Shown here: piece by piece, positions 8,069 through 15,892 of the stretch
Layout: each line of letters starts with the position of its first letter
How positions within the stretch are numbered: position 1 is the first letter of the stretch
Source of the DNA: a virus
Length of the DNA stretch: 50,602 nt
Virus record (IMG/VR): IMGVR_UViG_3300033145_003412
Coordinates: 1-50,602 of that record
Direction: 5' to 3' (one strand)
The notes under the pieces: generated by a model
Told to the model about the DNA's origin: nothing
What the model saw: only the letters and a program-made list of their open reading frames with translations
Database searches by the model: none
Program-made: the position numbers and the translations under genes

Positions 8069-8217
8069 TTACCAAATCCTCCAAATATCTGCCACTATTA
8101 CTATTAACAGAATTACCCATAAAGTAAGAGCGACAATAAAAGAATTAGATATTAAAATTGAGATATCAAAATATTTTGTTTTATGCCCATCAATATTTGA
8201 TTTTTCCCCTTTTTCAT
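8069..8217 (-). pseudogene. Frameshifted small membrane protein
   Basis: An ATG at 8215-8217 with AGGAGAG starts MKKGKNQ but soon stops. A second frame reads SNIDGHKTKYFDISILIS then IVALTLWVILLIVIVADIW, a clear transmembrane protein paralogous to 7663..7788 (shared NIDGHxxKY). One extra base in the homopolymer run near 8200-8210 would join them. Either decay or a sequencing error. Confidence 0.5.
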
Positions 8218-8233
8218 TTATCTCTCCTTTTTC

Positions 8234-8413
8234 TTATACATTTTTCCAAAATCCTTTGGATATATATATCATGATTATTATTAGCAGAATTTCACACAAG
8301 ATAAGGGCAACAAGGAACGCACTTGATTTTGCTCTTGTATTTATATACTTAATGAAAAATTTATCAAGTATCAAGTTAAATTTTTGAATTGATGCACGTA
8401 TTTTATTTATCAT
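8234..8413 (-). CDS. Small single-pass membrane protein, 59 aa
   Basis: The start at 8411-8413 has a strong AAAGGAGGG site; the frame is open further upstream without one. A basic amphipathic N-terminus is followed by one hydrophobic helix (SSAFLVALILCEILLIIIMI) and a short basic tail. It overlaps the stop of the upstream gene, suggesting coupled translation. Function unknown; a holin-like role is possible but unsupported. Confidence 0.6.
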   Translation of the reverse strand: MINKIRASIQKFNLILDKFFIKYINTRAKSSAFLVALILCEILLIIIMIYISKGFWKNV

Positions 8414-8786
8414 TTGTCCCTCCTTTTTGTAAAAATTCAATCAAATGCTTTGCAGAATGCCTCCAATGCTCCTGAGCAATAAAATGACATAAGTCCACCA
8501 TTTCATTAATATCTTCTTGTGTTTCAAAGATTTTCATTGATTTTTCTATTAAAATTCCAGACCATCCATCCCAATGTTCCCTAAATTTTTTCATATGAGC
8601 TTTCAAAATTTCTTCAGTTGATTTTACTATTGGTGGATGTTCGGGCCAGCCCTTTGATCTTTGCATTTTTTCAGCACTAACTCTTTCAGTTTCTTCCAGT
8701 CTTTCCCACATTTTTTTATCTAATTCCTTACCTATTGTACTTTCATACTCCATTTTTTCTTCATCTTCTTTACTACCTAATATCAT
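8403..8786 (-). CDS. Hypothetical protein, about 127 aa
   Basis: The preferred ATG at 8784-8786 has GAAAGGAAAG upstream. Charged helical protein (KMEYESTIGKELDKKMWERL), with a Trp/His-rich C-terminal third (CHFIAQEHWRHSAKHLIEF). It is encoded one base after the preceding gene. Function unknown. Confidence 0.6.
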   Translation of the reverse strand: MILGSKEDEEKMEYESTIGKELDKKMWERLEETERVSAEKMQRSKGWPEHPPIVKSTEEILKAHMKKFREHWDGWSGILIEKSMKIFETQEDINEMVDLCHFIAQEHWRHSAKHLIEFLQKGGTNDK

Positions 8787-8787
8787 A

Positions 8788-9414
8788 TTATCTTTCCTTT
8801 CTAAGTATCTTTCTGAAAACCTCCAAATTTTCACGATGTTCAGAATCCTTTTTTTCAAGTTCAAGGTATCTTTCAGCCGCAGAATCTATAAAACTATTCC
8901 ATGCTTCAGCAGGAGTAAGTCCTGTCCCCTGCGAACGAATACTTTTAGACACGACTTGCCAATCTCCTTTTGGGTAATCGTCTGAGTTTAAAGGATAATA
9001 TTTTGTCGTTATATCATTGAGAAGTCCAAAATTTAATCTTGTTTTCATGGCATCATGGGCTTTTTCAAAATCCTCGAAAGTGGTATTTTCTCTTTCCCAC
9101 AATTCAGGTTCGGTAACTTTGACTTCCGGCGGGGTTGGCTCATCTGGTTCCAAGTTTAAAATCATATCTTTATATTTTCCCCATCTTTCATCTATTTCCT
9201 TTAATTGCTCATCTGGAATCTCCCAAATAATTGCCTTCATTGCCGCAATAAGCCTACGCATTGAGTCTCTTGATTTTTCTAACTCATCAATTCGGTTGAG
9301 TAAAGCTCCAACTGTCTCAGGATAATAAAGTTCATTCGATAATCTATTTTTATACCTCTGTCTAATTTCATTAATATCTGTTATTATCTTACCGCCTCTT
9401 TCAACGTTAATCAT
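8788..9414 (-). CDS. Hypothetical protein, 208 aa, helical
   Basis: ATG with AAGGAAAG, overlapping the end of the Rad50 C-terminal gene by 4 bases (ATGA type). Largely alpha-helical and acidic (LLNRIDELEKSRDSMRRLIA, then WEIPDEQLKEIDERWGKYKD). Translational coupling to the SbcC-like gene suggests a link to the recombination block, but no family is recognised. Confidence 0.65.
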   Translation of the reverse strand: MINVERGGKIITDINEIRQRYKNRLSNELYYPETVGALLNRIDELEKSRDSMRRLIAAMKAIIWEIPDEQLKEIDERWGKYKDMILNLEPDEPTPPEVKVTEPELWERENTTFEDFEKAHDAMKTRLNFGLLNDITTKYYPLNSDDYPKGDWQVVSKSIRSQGTGLTPAEAWNSFIDSAAERYLELEKKDSEHRENLEVFRKILRKER

Positions 9415-9998
9415 ATTATCTTTCCTTTCTTTATTTCAAAAATTCTTGCTCCTTTAGCAAGTTCTTCTGAATGGGTTACCATTATAATCTGGATTTCCAA
9501 TTTACTTGAAATCTCTTTTACCATTTCTGACGCTTTTGAATGTAAATCTCTTGATAGAAAACGAAACGGTTCATCAAACACTAAAACATTATCAGCTTTA
9601 GGTGAAGTTAAAGACCACAAAGTAACTCTTAAAGCAAAAGAAATTACATCAACAACACCTCCACCGGAAGCTAACATCGGGTCTATTTTTTCGCCATTTC
9701 TTTCTAAATAAAATTCACATTCTGTTTTCCCTCTTTTCTCAACAAATGAAATTCCAAAAGAATAAGGATCATTAAAAATAGCTTGTAAAGCAAGAGTAAC
9801 TATTTCAGATATATGATATTCTAATCGAGACTGAGTTTGTTGCGCTATCGTTTGGATTATAACTTGTGCTTTCTCAGAATAAACAATCTCTTTTGATAGA
9901 TTTCCAGTCTGCATTTCAAGAGCTTTAACCCTTTTCTCTAAAGCCTCCTTTTGTCCTTTAGCCCTTTCGATTTTATATCTAACAGATTTTGTATTCAT
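9411..9998 (-). CDS. Rad50/SbcC-like ATPase, C-terminal half
   Basis: 195 residues. A coiled coil (about 1-65) is followed by the C-terminal ABC-ATPase lobe: signature LASGGGVVD (about 109-117), Walker B VLVFDEPF (138-145) and the H-loop VTHSE (174-178). There is no Walker A and no zinc hook here; both are in the separate gene at 12269..13324. Together they would rebuild one Rad50/SbcC/gp46-type head, with the break at the zinc hook. The complex with the Mre11/SbcD homologue (11099..11980) would process DNA ends for recombination-dependent replication. The final residues FEIKKGKII match a relic at 11021..11098. Confidence 0.85.
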   Translation of the reverse strand: MNTKSVRYKIERAKGQKEALEKRVKALEMQTGNLSKEIVYSEKAQVIIQTIAQQTQSRLEYHISEIVTLALQAIFNDPYSFGISFVEKRGKTECEFYLERNGEKIDPMLASGGGVVDVISFALRVTLWSLTSPKADNVLVFDEPFRFLSRDLHSKASEMVKEISSKLEIQIIMVTHSEELAKGARIFEIKKGKII

Positions 9999-10007
9999 GC
10001 CATTCCA

Positions 10008-10253
10008 TTAATCTTCATTCAATTCTGGATATTCGTCCATAAAAACATCCATTTGTTTGCGTAATTTCCTTTGAGACTTTTCAAGTTCTTTTTCCATTTT
10101 ACTAAGATTGATTTCAATATCCTGTATGTTTCCAATAGGATGCTCTAAAAGTTCTTCCTCAACTCTGCTTATTTTACCTTTAATTTGATCGAGTTCTTTC
10201 TGTTCCCGTGAAAGCCTTGCTTGAATCTTGGAAATTTTGTTAATCATGTCCAT
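10008..10253 (-). CDS. Small coiled-coil protein
   Basis: 81 residues, almost entirely heptad-like (IQARLSREQKELDQIKGKIS, LSKMEKELEKSQRKLRKQ). It sits between the PP-loop gene and the Rad50 C-terminal gene. It could be a detached coiled-coil piece of the split Rad50 or a partner; this is inference. GGAG-like ribosome site present (AAGGAGATTTAAAA). Confidence 0.65.
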   Translation of the reverse strand: MDMINKISKIQARLSREQKELDQIKGKISRVEEELLEHPIGNIQDIEINLSKMEKELEKSQRKLRKQMDVFMDEYPELNED

Positions 10254-10255
10254 TT

Positions 10256-10984
10256 TTAAATCTCCTTAAACAAATTTTCATTAGCAAACCTTTTACTTAA
10301 ATCCTGAATAGAGTAATCACTTCTAAATCTGTACAATGATTTTTTATCCATTTTAATCAGTTCTTGCCATAATTCAGGAAAATCATTGTATAAAGCCCTT
10401 AATCCACTTATTCTTGCCAACGGGCAACACCAGCAGGACACACGATAAAACTTTTCGTATAGACCATTCCAATCAAAACCTTTAGAATAGCAATATTTAA
10501 GGGCTTGTTTTTCCGTTATTTCCCAATCCACTAAAGGGTATTTTATATCCCTGCCTTTGTTCTTTTTGCAACGGCCTTTTTCGTCATAAGCAATGCCGTG
10601 ATATTCAATTATTTCTAAATCTTTGTTTTTTATACACGCCAATTTTCTTGGATTATATTTGTAATTATAAAACTGGCATAAAAAAGCATGTTTTTTTAAA
10701 GACGTACACCATCTGATTCTAAAATTCGGCCAGCCATATCCCCTTTTACCTTTATTCTTGCCTCTTATTTTTATGTGCTCGCCAAACCAATAATCAAAAT
10801 CAATTTTAACAACCTCGATTTCAATAGGACAAACGGATTGCACTTTTTCGATATGTTGATACATCGCTGGAAATTCTTTTGTCGTATCGACACAAATAAT
10901 CCTGTCAACCCGAATATTTCGTTCCAACATCATAAACAACATTGCTGTCGAATCTTTACCTCCACTAAAACTTACTACATTCAT
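10256..10984 (-). CDS. PAPS-reductase-family PP-loop protein
   Basis: 242 residues beginning MNVVSFSGGKDSTAMLFMML. SGGKDS is the PP-loop of the adenosine/phosphoadenosine phosphosulfate reductase superfamily. A CWCCPLARISGLRALY segment near the C-terminus has a Cys cluster typical of phage members and of DndC-like proteins. In phages these are annotated as PAPS reductases or phosphoadenosine-binding proteins; possible roles include DNA or tRNA sulfur chemistry. It lies inside the SbcCD-like block, so a DNA-modification role is tempting but unproven. No other dnd-type genes are present. Confidence 0.8.
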   Translation of the reverse strand: MNVVSFSGGKDSTAMLFMMLERNIRVDRIICVDTTKEFPAMYQHIEKVQSVCPIEIEVVKIDFDYWFGEHIKIRGKNKGKRGYGWPNFRIRWCTSLKKHAFLCQFYNYKYNPRKLACIKNKDLEIIEYHGIAYDEKGRCKKNKGRDIKYPLVDWEITEKQALKYCYSKGFDWNGLYEKFYRVSCWCCPLARISGLRALYNDFPELWQELIKMDKKSLYRFRSDYSIQDLSKRFANENLFKEI

Positions 10985-11020
10985 CTGCTTTCAACTCCTT
11001 GACTAATTTTTTATTTATGC

Positions 11021-11098
11021 CTAATACCATTTTATTTCACCTTTTAGCTTTCCTTTCTTTATTTCAAAAGTCCTTTTTAAATCTCCTTTTGCAGTAAG
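11021..11098 (-). pseudogene. Relic of a second Rad50/SbcC C-terminus
   Basis: Directly after the mre11 stop codon, a 25-codon frame reads AKGDLKRTFEIKKGKLKGEI and ends in TAG. It matches the final residues of the Rad50 C-terminal gene (AKGARIFEIKKGKII), including about 21 identical bases. This is where a rad50 gene would normally sit, behind mre11, so it looks like the leftover 3' end of a deleted or duplicated copy. Confidence 0.6.
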
Positions 11099-11980
11099 TT
11101 ATAGCGTTTCCATCGCTTGCCATATTTTACTTTTCACTCTTTTATCAATTTTATTAGCTTCCAAATGAGCCTCAATGTTTCTCTCAAAAGATACCGAAAC
11201 AGAGACTCCTTTTTTCATACTTTCAACATAGGCTAAAAGCCTTGCGTCTTTTTCTTTTTTCGTTTCTACTGTTTCTGAAAAAACTTCGCCTGCTGGTTCT
11301 ATATCAAGATATTTTATTTCAAATTCTTTTAGTTTTTCATCATACAAAATAACACAAGGTTTATGGTCTTTTTGATTTATTGACATTCTCATCATGCTAC
11401 CAGGACTTATTAAAGTTGTTTTCCCAATAGTTTTAATGAAATGTTTATGATTATCTCCAACAATAATTAATTCATAATTCCTATGTTTTCTAATAAATCC
11501 TGCGGCTGTTTCAGCACTAGGAAAATCTATTCCGTTCTCGCAAACTAAAGTATGGCAAACAAGAACTTTCTTATCACTATTTTCTGGAATCTTTTCTCCG
11601 TAATGAACAAAGTCAATTAATTCATCAATATATTTTGAATTTTCTACTCCAAAATTTATAGCTTCTACGATATGCAATACTTGCATACCCCCTCGTTTTA
11701 CATTTGCAAGGTAGTTTCCGGGTAAATCATGTTGTCCTAGAGTTAAATAAATATTAAGATCATTGTGCTTTACCAAAATATAATCAGAATACTCTACAAG
11801 CAACCAATTAGGCCATTCTGGCTTATCACCAAAATCACCAGCAACAATTAAAGGTGCATTTTCTTCAAGACAAATTTCAATTATCTGATTAAATTTTCTT
11901 GCTTGGCATTCAAAATAATCATCAGTCCTTTTATCTGGAATTGTTGCTCTAATATGTAAATCAGCGGCAAAAACTAACAT
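11099..11980 (-). CDS. Mre11/SbcD-like metallophosphoesterase nuclease
   Basis: 293 residues with the calcineurin-like phosphoesterase motifs in order: DLH (7-9), APLIVAGDFGDKP, LTLGQHDLPGN (the GNHD motif with Gln), VLVCHTLV and IIVGDNHKH. These are the metal ligands of Mre11/SbcD/T4 gp47-type nucleases. It would form a complex with the split Rad50 halves encoded on both sides (9411..9998 and 12269..13324) and resect double-strand ends. Start ATG at 11978-11980, three bases after the upstream small gene. Confidence 0.88.
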   Translation of the reverse strand: MLVFAADLHIRATIPDKRTDDYFECQARKFNQIIEICLEENAPLIVAGDFGDKPEWPNWLLVEYSDYILVKHNDLNIYLTLGQHDLPGNYLANVKRGGMQVLHIVEAINFGVENSKYIDELIDFVHYGEKIPENSDKKVLVCHTLVCENGIDFPSAETAAGFIRKHRNYELIIVGDNHKHFIKTIGKTTLISPGSMMRMSINQKDHKPCVILYDEKLKEFEIKYLDIEPAGEVFSETVETKKEKDARLLAYVESMKKGVSVSVSFERNIEAHLEANKIDKRVKSKIWQAMETL

Positions 11981-11983
11981 GGG

Positions 11984-12265
11984 CTATTCTGATTTCCATA
12001 CTATGTATGGGAAATTATACCCTGCTCCAAAAGACCAAGCACTAATAATTGTTTCAACATTATTTTTATTAAATTTTTCAGACTCTCTTGCGGAAAAGAC
12101 AAAAGCATAAGAATCGCTTGGCTTGGTTGGAAAAGTCCTTATCTCCTTTGGATAATAACCGAAATGAACTTCGGTTAGAGTTTGCAATACTCCTAGTAAA
12201 GGAGAAATATTTTTAACCACCACTGGGCTTTTATAATAAACAGTCATCGATACGAACTTAACCAT
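11984..12265 (-). CDS. Hypothetical protein between the Mre11 and Rad50-N genes
   Basis: 93 residues, beta-rich start (MVKFVSMTVYYKSPVVVKNI) and aromatic C-terminus (SWSFGAGYNFPYIVWKSE). Three-base spacing to both neighbours shows it belongs to the recombination operon. The ribosome site GAGGT precedes the ATG. No family recognised. Confidence 0.65.
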   Translation of the reverse strand: MVKFVSMTVYYKSPVVVKNISPLLGVLQTLTEVHFGYYPKEIRTFPTKPSDSYAFVFSARESEKFNKNNVETIISAWSFGAGYNFPYIVWKSE

Positions 12266-12268
12266 TAT

Positions 12269-13324
12269 CTACCTCACTTTAACCTCCTGTCCACACAATG
12301 GACAAATATCAGGCATAATTTCTTTTAACTCAACCTCTAATTCTATTATACTACTTTCCAGTTCTTTTTTAATTTTTATTTCTTTTTCGTATGAATTAAA
12401 TAATTCTGATAACGACTCCCACTTCTTATATAGCTTTTCAATTCTGTTGTTTTCTGATTCAATATTTTTTATTTCTTCTTGCGCTGGTTTGATTGTTCTA
12501 CTTAACTTTTCCTTATTTTTTAAAAGTCTTTTTCTCTCATTTACTAAGCTAAGTAATTTTTCATATTCTACTTTGGACTTTTCAATCGCGTCTGCTTTCG
12601 TTTCAATATAATCAATTTTTAAATTTGCCGGTATAATAATTATATCTAATTTATTTTTGGCTTTTAAAAGCCCATCTCTTTTGTCAACCAGTTCTTTTAT
12701 CTTGTCTATTTGTTGTGACAGATTAAGATAATTATTTTGCTCTTTCTCGATCTCATCAAGAAATTCTTCTGCACTATCAACCCATATAAGAGTTTCATAC
12801 TCTTGTTGTGCAGAGTCTAAATTTGTTTTTTGATTAGTATATTCAGCTTTTTCTTTCCTTAAAACAGAAGTGATATTTGCAAGAGTAGAATCTATTTTAT
12901 CAAGATTAGCCACCTTATTGATTTCTCTTGCTACTGCACCAGCACTTTTATTAAGCAAAAATGGACCTTCAAATTGAGTCTGAAAATTCAGTTCAGATAA
13001 TTTTAAAGCCCGGATAATTTCTTCTGGAATTTCCGTTCCTATTGCTTTCCATTCTTTATCACCAAATGAATAGCTATTTTTCTTCTTAGTTTTAGCCCTT
13101 TCGATTATCCCTTTGTCTGTTTCTATTTTAACTGAAACAGAATCTTGGCCGTTCTTTTTGAAAGCCTCTCCTGAAGGCCTGTTAAACACAAGCCAGCGTA
13201 AAGCCCGAACGATAGCACTCTTGCCAGAATCAGTTTGGCCGATTATGGCATTAACACCAGAATCTAAATCAAGTTTTGCGTGTTCGTGATTCTGAAAGTT
13301 CTTTATTTCAATGTTGCTAATCAT
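12269..13324 (-). CDS. Rad50/SbcC-like ATPase, N-terminal half with zinc hook
   Basis: 351 residues. IEIKNFQNHEHAKLDL and the Walker A GQTDSGKS (29-36) form the N-terminal ATPase lobe. A long coiled coil follows, and the protein ends in a CPLC zinc hook (C341, C344) just seven residues before the stop. An intact Rad50/SbcC would continue through a return coil to a second ATPase lobe; here that lobe is a separate gene (9411..9998). The truncation is precise at the hook, so a working two-chain Rad50 is plausible. Confidence 0.87.
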   Translation of the reverse strand: MISNIEIKNFQNHEHAKLDLDSGVNAIIGQTDSGKSAIVRALRWLVFNRPSGEAFKKNGQDSVSVKIETDKGIIERAKTKKKNSYSFGDKEWKAIGTEIPEEIIRALKLSELNFQTQFEGPFLLNKSAGAVAREINKVANLDKIDSTLANITSVLRKEKAEYTNQKTNLDSAQQEYETLIWVDSAEEFLDEIEKEQNNYLNLSQQIDKIKELVDKRDGLLKAKNKLDIIIIPANLKIDYIETKADAIEKSKVEYEKLLSLVNERKRLLKNKEKLSRTIKPAQEEIKNIESENNRIEKLYKKWESLSELFNSYEKEIKIKKELESSIIELEVELKEIMPDICPLCGQEVKVR

Positions 13325-13718
13325 AAAATAATGTCTCTATATCCTCAATATTTCTTTCCATAAGTCTAAAAAATGTTTCTGCATCAAACATAACTATCGG
13401 TTTTTGAAACTCCTTTGTTTTTAAAAATAAAAGCCAACCTTCGTATTTGCCTTTTTTTGCATTCTCTCTAGCCTGTCTCACAGCCGCTTGCCAACCAATA
13501 TTTTGTCCTGATTTACACTCAATACCAAAAGGAAATTTGTCTCTTGCTTTCCCTCTTAATATAACATCGGTTCCAGCTTGCCCCATTGGCCTGGGTTCAA
13601 TTAAATGATAATCTTCATGCCCCCATTCAAGATTGAGTAACTCTCCAATTCTTTTAGCTACCCAATCCTGAAGCCAGCGGCCTTTAGCCTTTGCAGATGA
13701 TACTTTAATCCTGGTCAT
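13317..13718 (-). CDS. PD-(D/E)XK nuclease, Holliday-junction-resolvase-like
   Basis: 133 residues with the motif order of small PD-(D/E)XK enzymes: an N-terminal basic helix (KAKGRWLQDWVAKRIGELL), GTDVILRG (D51) and FGIECKSGQN (E67-x-K69), then a helix QAAVRQARENAKKG. Similar phage proteins are annotated as resolvases or RecB-like nucleases. Overlaps the Rad50-N start by 8 bases, so it is coupled to the SbcCD-like block. Likely acts on recombination or replication intermediates. Confidence 0.8.
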   Translation of the reverse strand: MTRIKVSSAKAKGRWLQDWVAKRIGELLNLEWGHEDYHLIEPRPMGQAGTDVILRGKARDKFPFGIECKSGQNIGWQAAVRQARENAKKGKYEGWLLFLKTKEFQKPIVMFDAETFFRLMERNIEDIETLFYD

Positions 13719-14086
13719 TATTCTTCAACGAAAAGGCTTTTAATAGATTTACATCTTGTGAACCATTCCAAAATTCTTTTATATAATACCATCTCCTCTT
13801 TCATTTGAAAATGAGAGCACTTCCCATCCAGATTACATTGATCAGCTCTAGGCCATTTATTATCCCGATAGATAATTTTCCCTGTGGTATAATTAATTTC
13901 TCCTTTTCTTTTATATCCTTCAAAAGAACAATAGTACCAATTTACAGAATATCCTATCATTCCCGGATATATATAAAATTTACATTCTTTACAAAGAACA
14001 ACCTTATCTTTTTCTTCTTGAGTTAAATATTCTACACTTACCTCTTTGCAATACGCATCATAACTACCTTCGTTAGCTCCATACAT
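13718..14086 (-). CDS. Cys-rich protein, paralogue of 19421..19774
   Basis: 122 residues. C-x2-C-K, then YYC, then a YKRKGEINYTTGKIIYR segment and a C-x4-C near the end (CNLDGKC) form a probable zinc-binding fold. The same order, including F/YTTGKI-Y versus FVTGEITY, is seen at 19421..19774, so the two are paralogues. Overlaps the nuclease start by one base. Function unknown. Confidence 0.65.
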   Translation of the reverse strand: MYGANEGSYDAYCKEVSVEYLTQEEKDKVVLCKECKFYIYPGMIGYSVNWYYCSFEGYKRKGEINYTTGKIIYRDNKWPRADQCNLDGKCSHFQMKEEMVLYKRILEWFTRCKSIKSLFVEE

Positions 14087-14122
14087 TTTACTACTCCTTT
14101 ACTAAACCCTCTTTTCTTACTA

Positions 14123-14455
14123 CTAATCTGATTTATCGCCATAAACAATTATTGCAATTCCATGAAAAATTAACACAGAAAAGAAAATAGTAAATGGAAT
14201 AGCAAATATCATTCCGGCTACTTTTTCATTCCCAGTTTCAACAAGCACTCCATTTGCGACTTGGCCTGCAAAAACAATTCCCGCAATGGCTAAAATAACA
14301 ATTAAAATATTAGCTACATAATATAACCAATCCTCATGGAACCATTCCATTAATGATAATTTCAAAAATTCCGTGGTTATACCTTTTCTACTCTGACAAA
14401 AAATTATAAGGCCCATAAAAACGATTAAAATAAAAGATAAAATCAAATAACTCAT
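14123..14455 (-). CDS. Three-segment membrane protein, tandem copy 1
   Basis: 110 residues with three or four hydrophobic segments (MSYLILSFILIVFMGLIIF, ANILIVILAIAGIVFA, FTIFFSVLIFHGIAIIV). The loop VETGNEKVAGMIFAIPF matches FIETGERELLTRVFLIPF in 21679..22260. The first 20 residues are nearly identical to the next gene upstream (14505..14813), showing recent tandem duplication. Role unknown; possibly membrane remodelling or superinfection exclusion (speculative). Confidence 0.7.
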   Translation of the reverse strand: MSYLILSFILIVFMGLIIFCQSRKGITTEFLKLSLMEWFHEDWLYYVANILIVILAIAGIVFAGQVANGVLVETGNEKVAGMIFAIPFTIFFSVLIFHGIAIIVYGDKSD

Positions 14456-14838
14456 TTTACTACTCCTTTACTAAACCCTTTTTTCTTACTAATCGGTTGA
14501 CTCGTCATAATCCAACCCCAGGTTTTACCGGCCTTCCATTTCCTGAAGCCAAATGGAAAGCACCTCCAATAAAAAAAACGAAAAATAAAATAAGTGATAT
14601 TATGTTAACTACTGTTTCACTCTCCCCTTCAGCAAGTGCTTCATATCTGACTTGGTATCCATATAAAAGTCCCACAACGAATAAAACAAAAACTGAAAGA
14701 TAGGCTACAATATATACAAAACTATCATCACTACCATACACTCGTGGTCTATAACAAAATATTATAAGACCCATAAAAACAATTACAATAAAACCTAAAA
14801 TCAAATAGCTCATTTCATTACTCCTTTACTAAACCCTT
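14399..14838 (-). repeat. Tandem duplication of membrane-gene 5' ends and leaders
   Basis: 14399-14479 and 14757-14838 are near-identical: each contains the first codons of a membrane gene (MSYLILxFI) plus the shared leader ACTACTCCTTTACTAAACCC (+ strand). A third copy of the leader alone lies at 14084-14110, upstream of gene 13718..14086. The leader carries the ribosome site AAAGGAGTA. Confidence 0.8.
14505..14813 (-). CDS. Three-segment membrane protein, tandem copy 2
   Basis: 102 residues, paralogous to 14123..14455 over its first 20 residues (MSYLILGFIVIVFMGLIIF) and in overall layout: helices near 1-20, 33-52 and 70-88. The loop AEGESETVVNIISLIL takes the place of the ETGxE loop. Ends in a polar tail. 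Function unknown. Confidence 0.7.
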   Translation of the reverse strand: MSYLILGFIVIVFMGLIIFCYRPRVYGSDDSFVYIVAYLSVFVLFVVGLLYGYQVRYEALAEGESETVVNIISLILFFVFFIGGAFHLASGNGRPVKPGVGL

Positions 14839-15890
14839 CTTTTCCTCTTGGTTAAAAACTTCTCTTGTATCTCATGCCAAAATTCAATAACCTTTTCTTT
14901 AAGATCATTCTCTAACCCTTTTTCTTCTATGTTACTAATTGCATCATCCATTGCTTTAAATCCACTATCAGCCAATTCTGGATTTACATAAGTGCTGTCT
15001 CCTGTCATATCTTTATAAAATTGTAAATTTGCCTGAATGTCATCGATCCCATACGCGAAAATGATGTAAATAGGGGCTTCCCTAAACGGCGAATCTATTG
15101 ATGATTTTTCAACTTTAATATTCGCTTTAACTCCATAAGTCTGTTTAATTTTTTTGCCATGAACCTTTATCTCTTTTACCAATTTTCGAGGCTTGTTAAT
15201 TTCAAGTCTTAAACTCATTTGATGTAATGTTGCCCGGCTATTACCTGCCGCCCTTGTCTTTTTACCAAAAGCCATAGCAGATAAATTATCCCGGACTTGA
15301 TTAGAGCAAACCACCAAATATTTTTTATCCTTAATAACAGTTGAAGTTTTTCTTAACGCTTCATTGAAAACAGCCGCTCGTCTTGCTCCTGCATAACCAG
15401 CATCGACTTCTTCGTCTGAAACAAGATTAGCAAGTGAATCAATGAAAGCACCATTAATACCTGTCCCGGTAGGTTCCCATTCAGACCGGATAAACTGAAA
15501 AGTATCATTAATAGAAGGCATAATAACGGAATTTCCATCATCTATTTTCGCTCCTGATAAAAAAGCAAAAGCTCGGTCCAATCTCCCTTCTGTATCATTG
15601 AACCAAATATCACCTTTAGCTTTTTGAATGTTGCCTGCAATTTGAGCAAGCAGGACTGATTTTCCTGAACCTTCCGGGCCGAAAATTTCAACCATTATTC
15701 CTCCCGGTAAACCTCCACCTCGTATCCTTGAACCGCTTATAGCTAAGTCGAGTAGGGTTGACCCGGTAGAAATAACCTGTCCAAAATCTCCGTCATAATT
15801 ATATTCGGCTTTTTTCGGTTCGGGTTTTTTCAAAGCCTTTTCCTCTGCTTGTTGGGTGATTGTTTCTATATCTGTTTTTCTTTTGGGCAT
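14829..15890 (-). CDS. recA: RecA-like recombinase
   Basis: 353 residues. ISTGSTLLDLAISG is the RecA/RadA lead-in; Walker A GPEGSGKS (71-78) follows. Walker B-like GAFIDSLANLV and the loop VVCSNQVRDN complete the ATPase core, as in phage RecA/UvsX proteins. It is shorter than host RecA at the C-terminus and ends in a basic tail (KRKRRV). It would pair recombining strands together with the neighbouring SSB (17725..18777) and the SbcCD-like proteins. The gene starts two bases after the last degenerate repeat of TIGR array 1, and its ribosome site AAGGAAG appears to be built from that degenerate repeat. Confidence 0.88.
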   Translation of the reverse strand: MPKRKTDIETITQQAEEKALKKPEPKKAEYNYDGDFGQVISTGSTLLDLAISGSRIRGGGLPGGIMVEIFGPEGSGKSVLLAQIAGNIQKAKGDIWFNDTEGRLDRAFAFLSGAKIDDGNSVIMPSINDTFQFIRSEWEPTGTGINGAFIDSLANLVSDEEVDAGYAGARRAAVFNEALRKTSTVIKDKKYLVVCSNQVRDNLSAMAFGKKTRAAGNSRATLHQMSLRLEINKPRKLVKEIKVHGKKIKQTYGVKANIKVEKSSIDSPFREAPIYIIFAYGIDDIQANLQFYKDMTGDSTYVNPELADSGFKAMDDAISNIEEKGLENDLKEKVIEFWHEIQEKFLTKRKRRV

Positions 15891-15892
15891 GT

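Noticed and set aside
10256-10984. Phosphorothioation (Dnd) system
   Set aside because: Only a DndC-like PP-loop protein is present; no dndA, B, D or E partners are visible.
10965-11030. 21-codon frame before the PP-loop gene
   Set aside because: It lies across the Rad50 relic and has no conservation signal; a leader peptide is possible but not supported.
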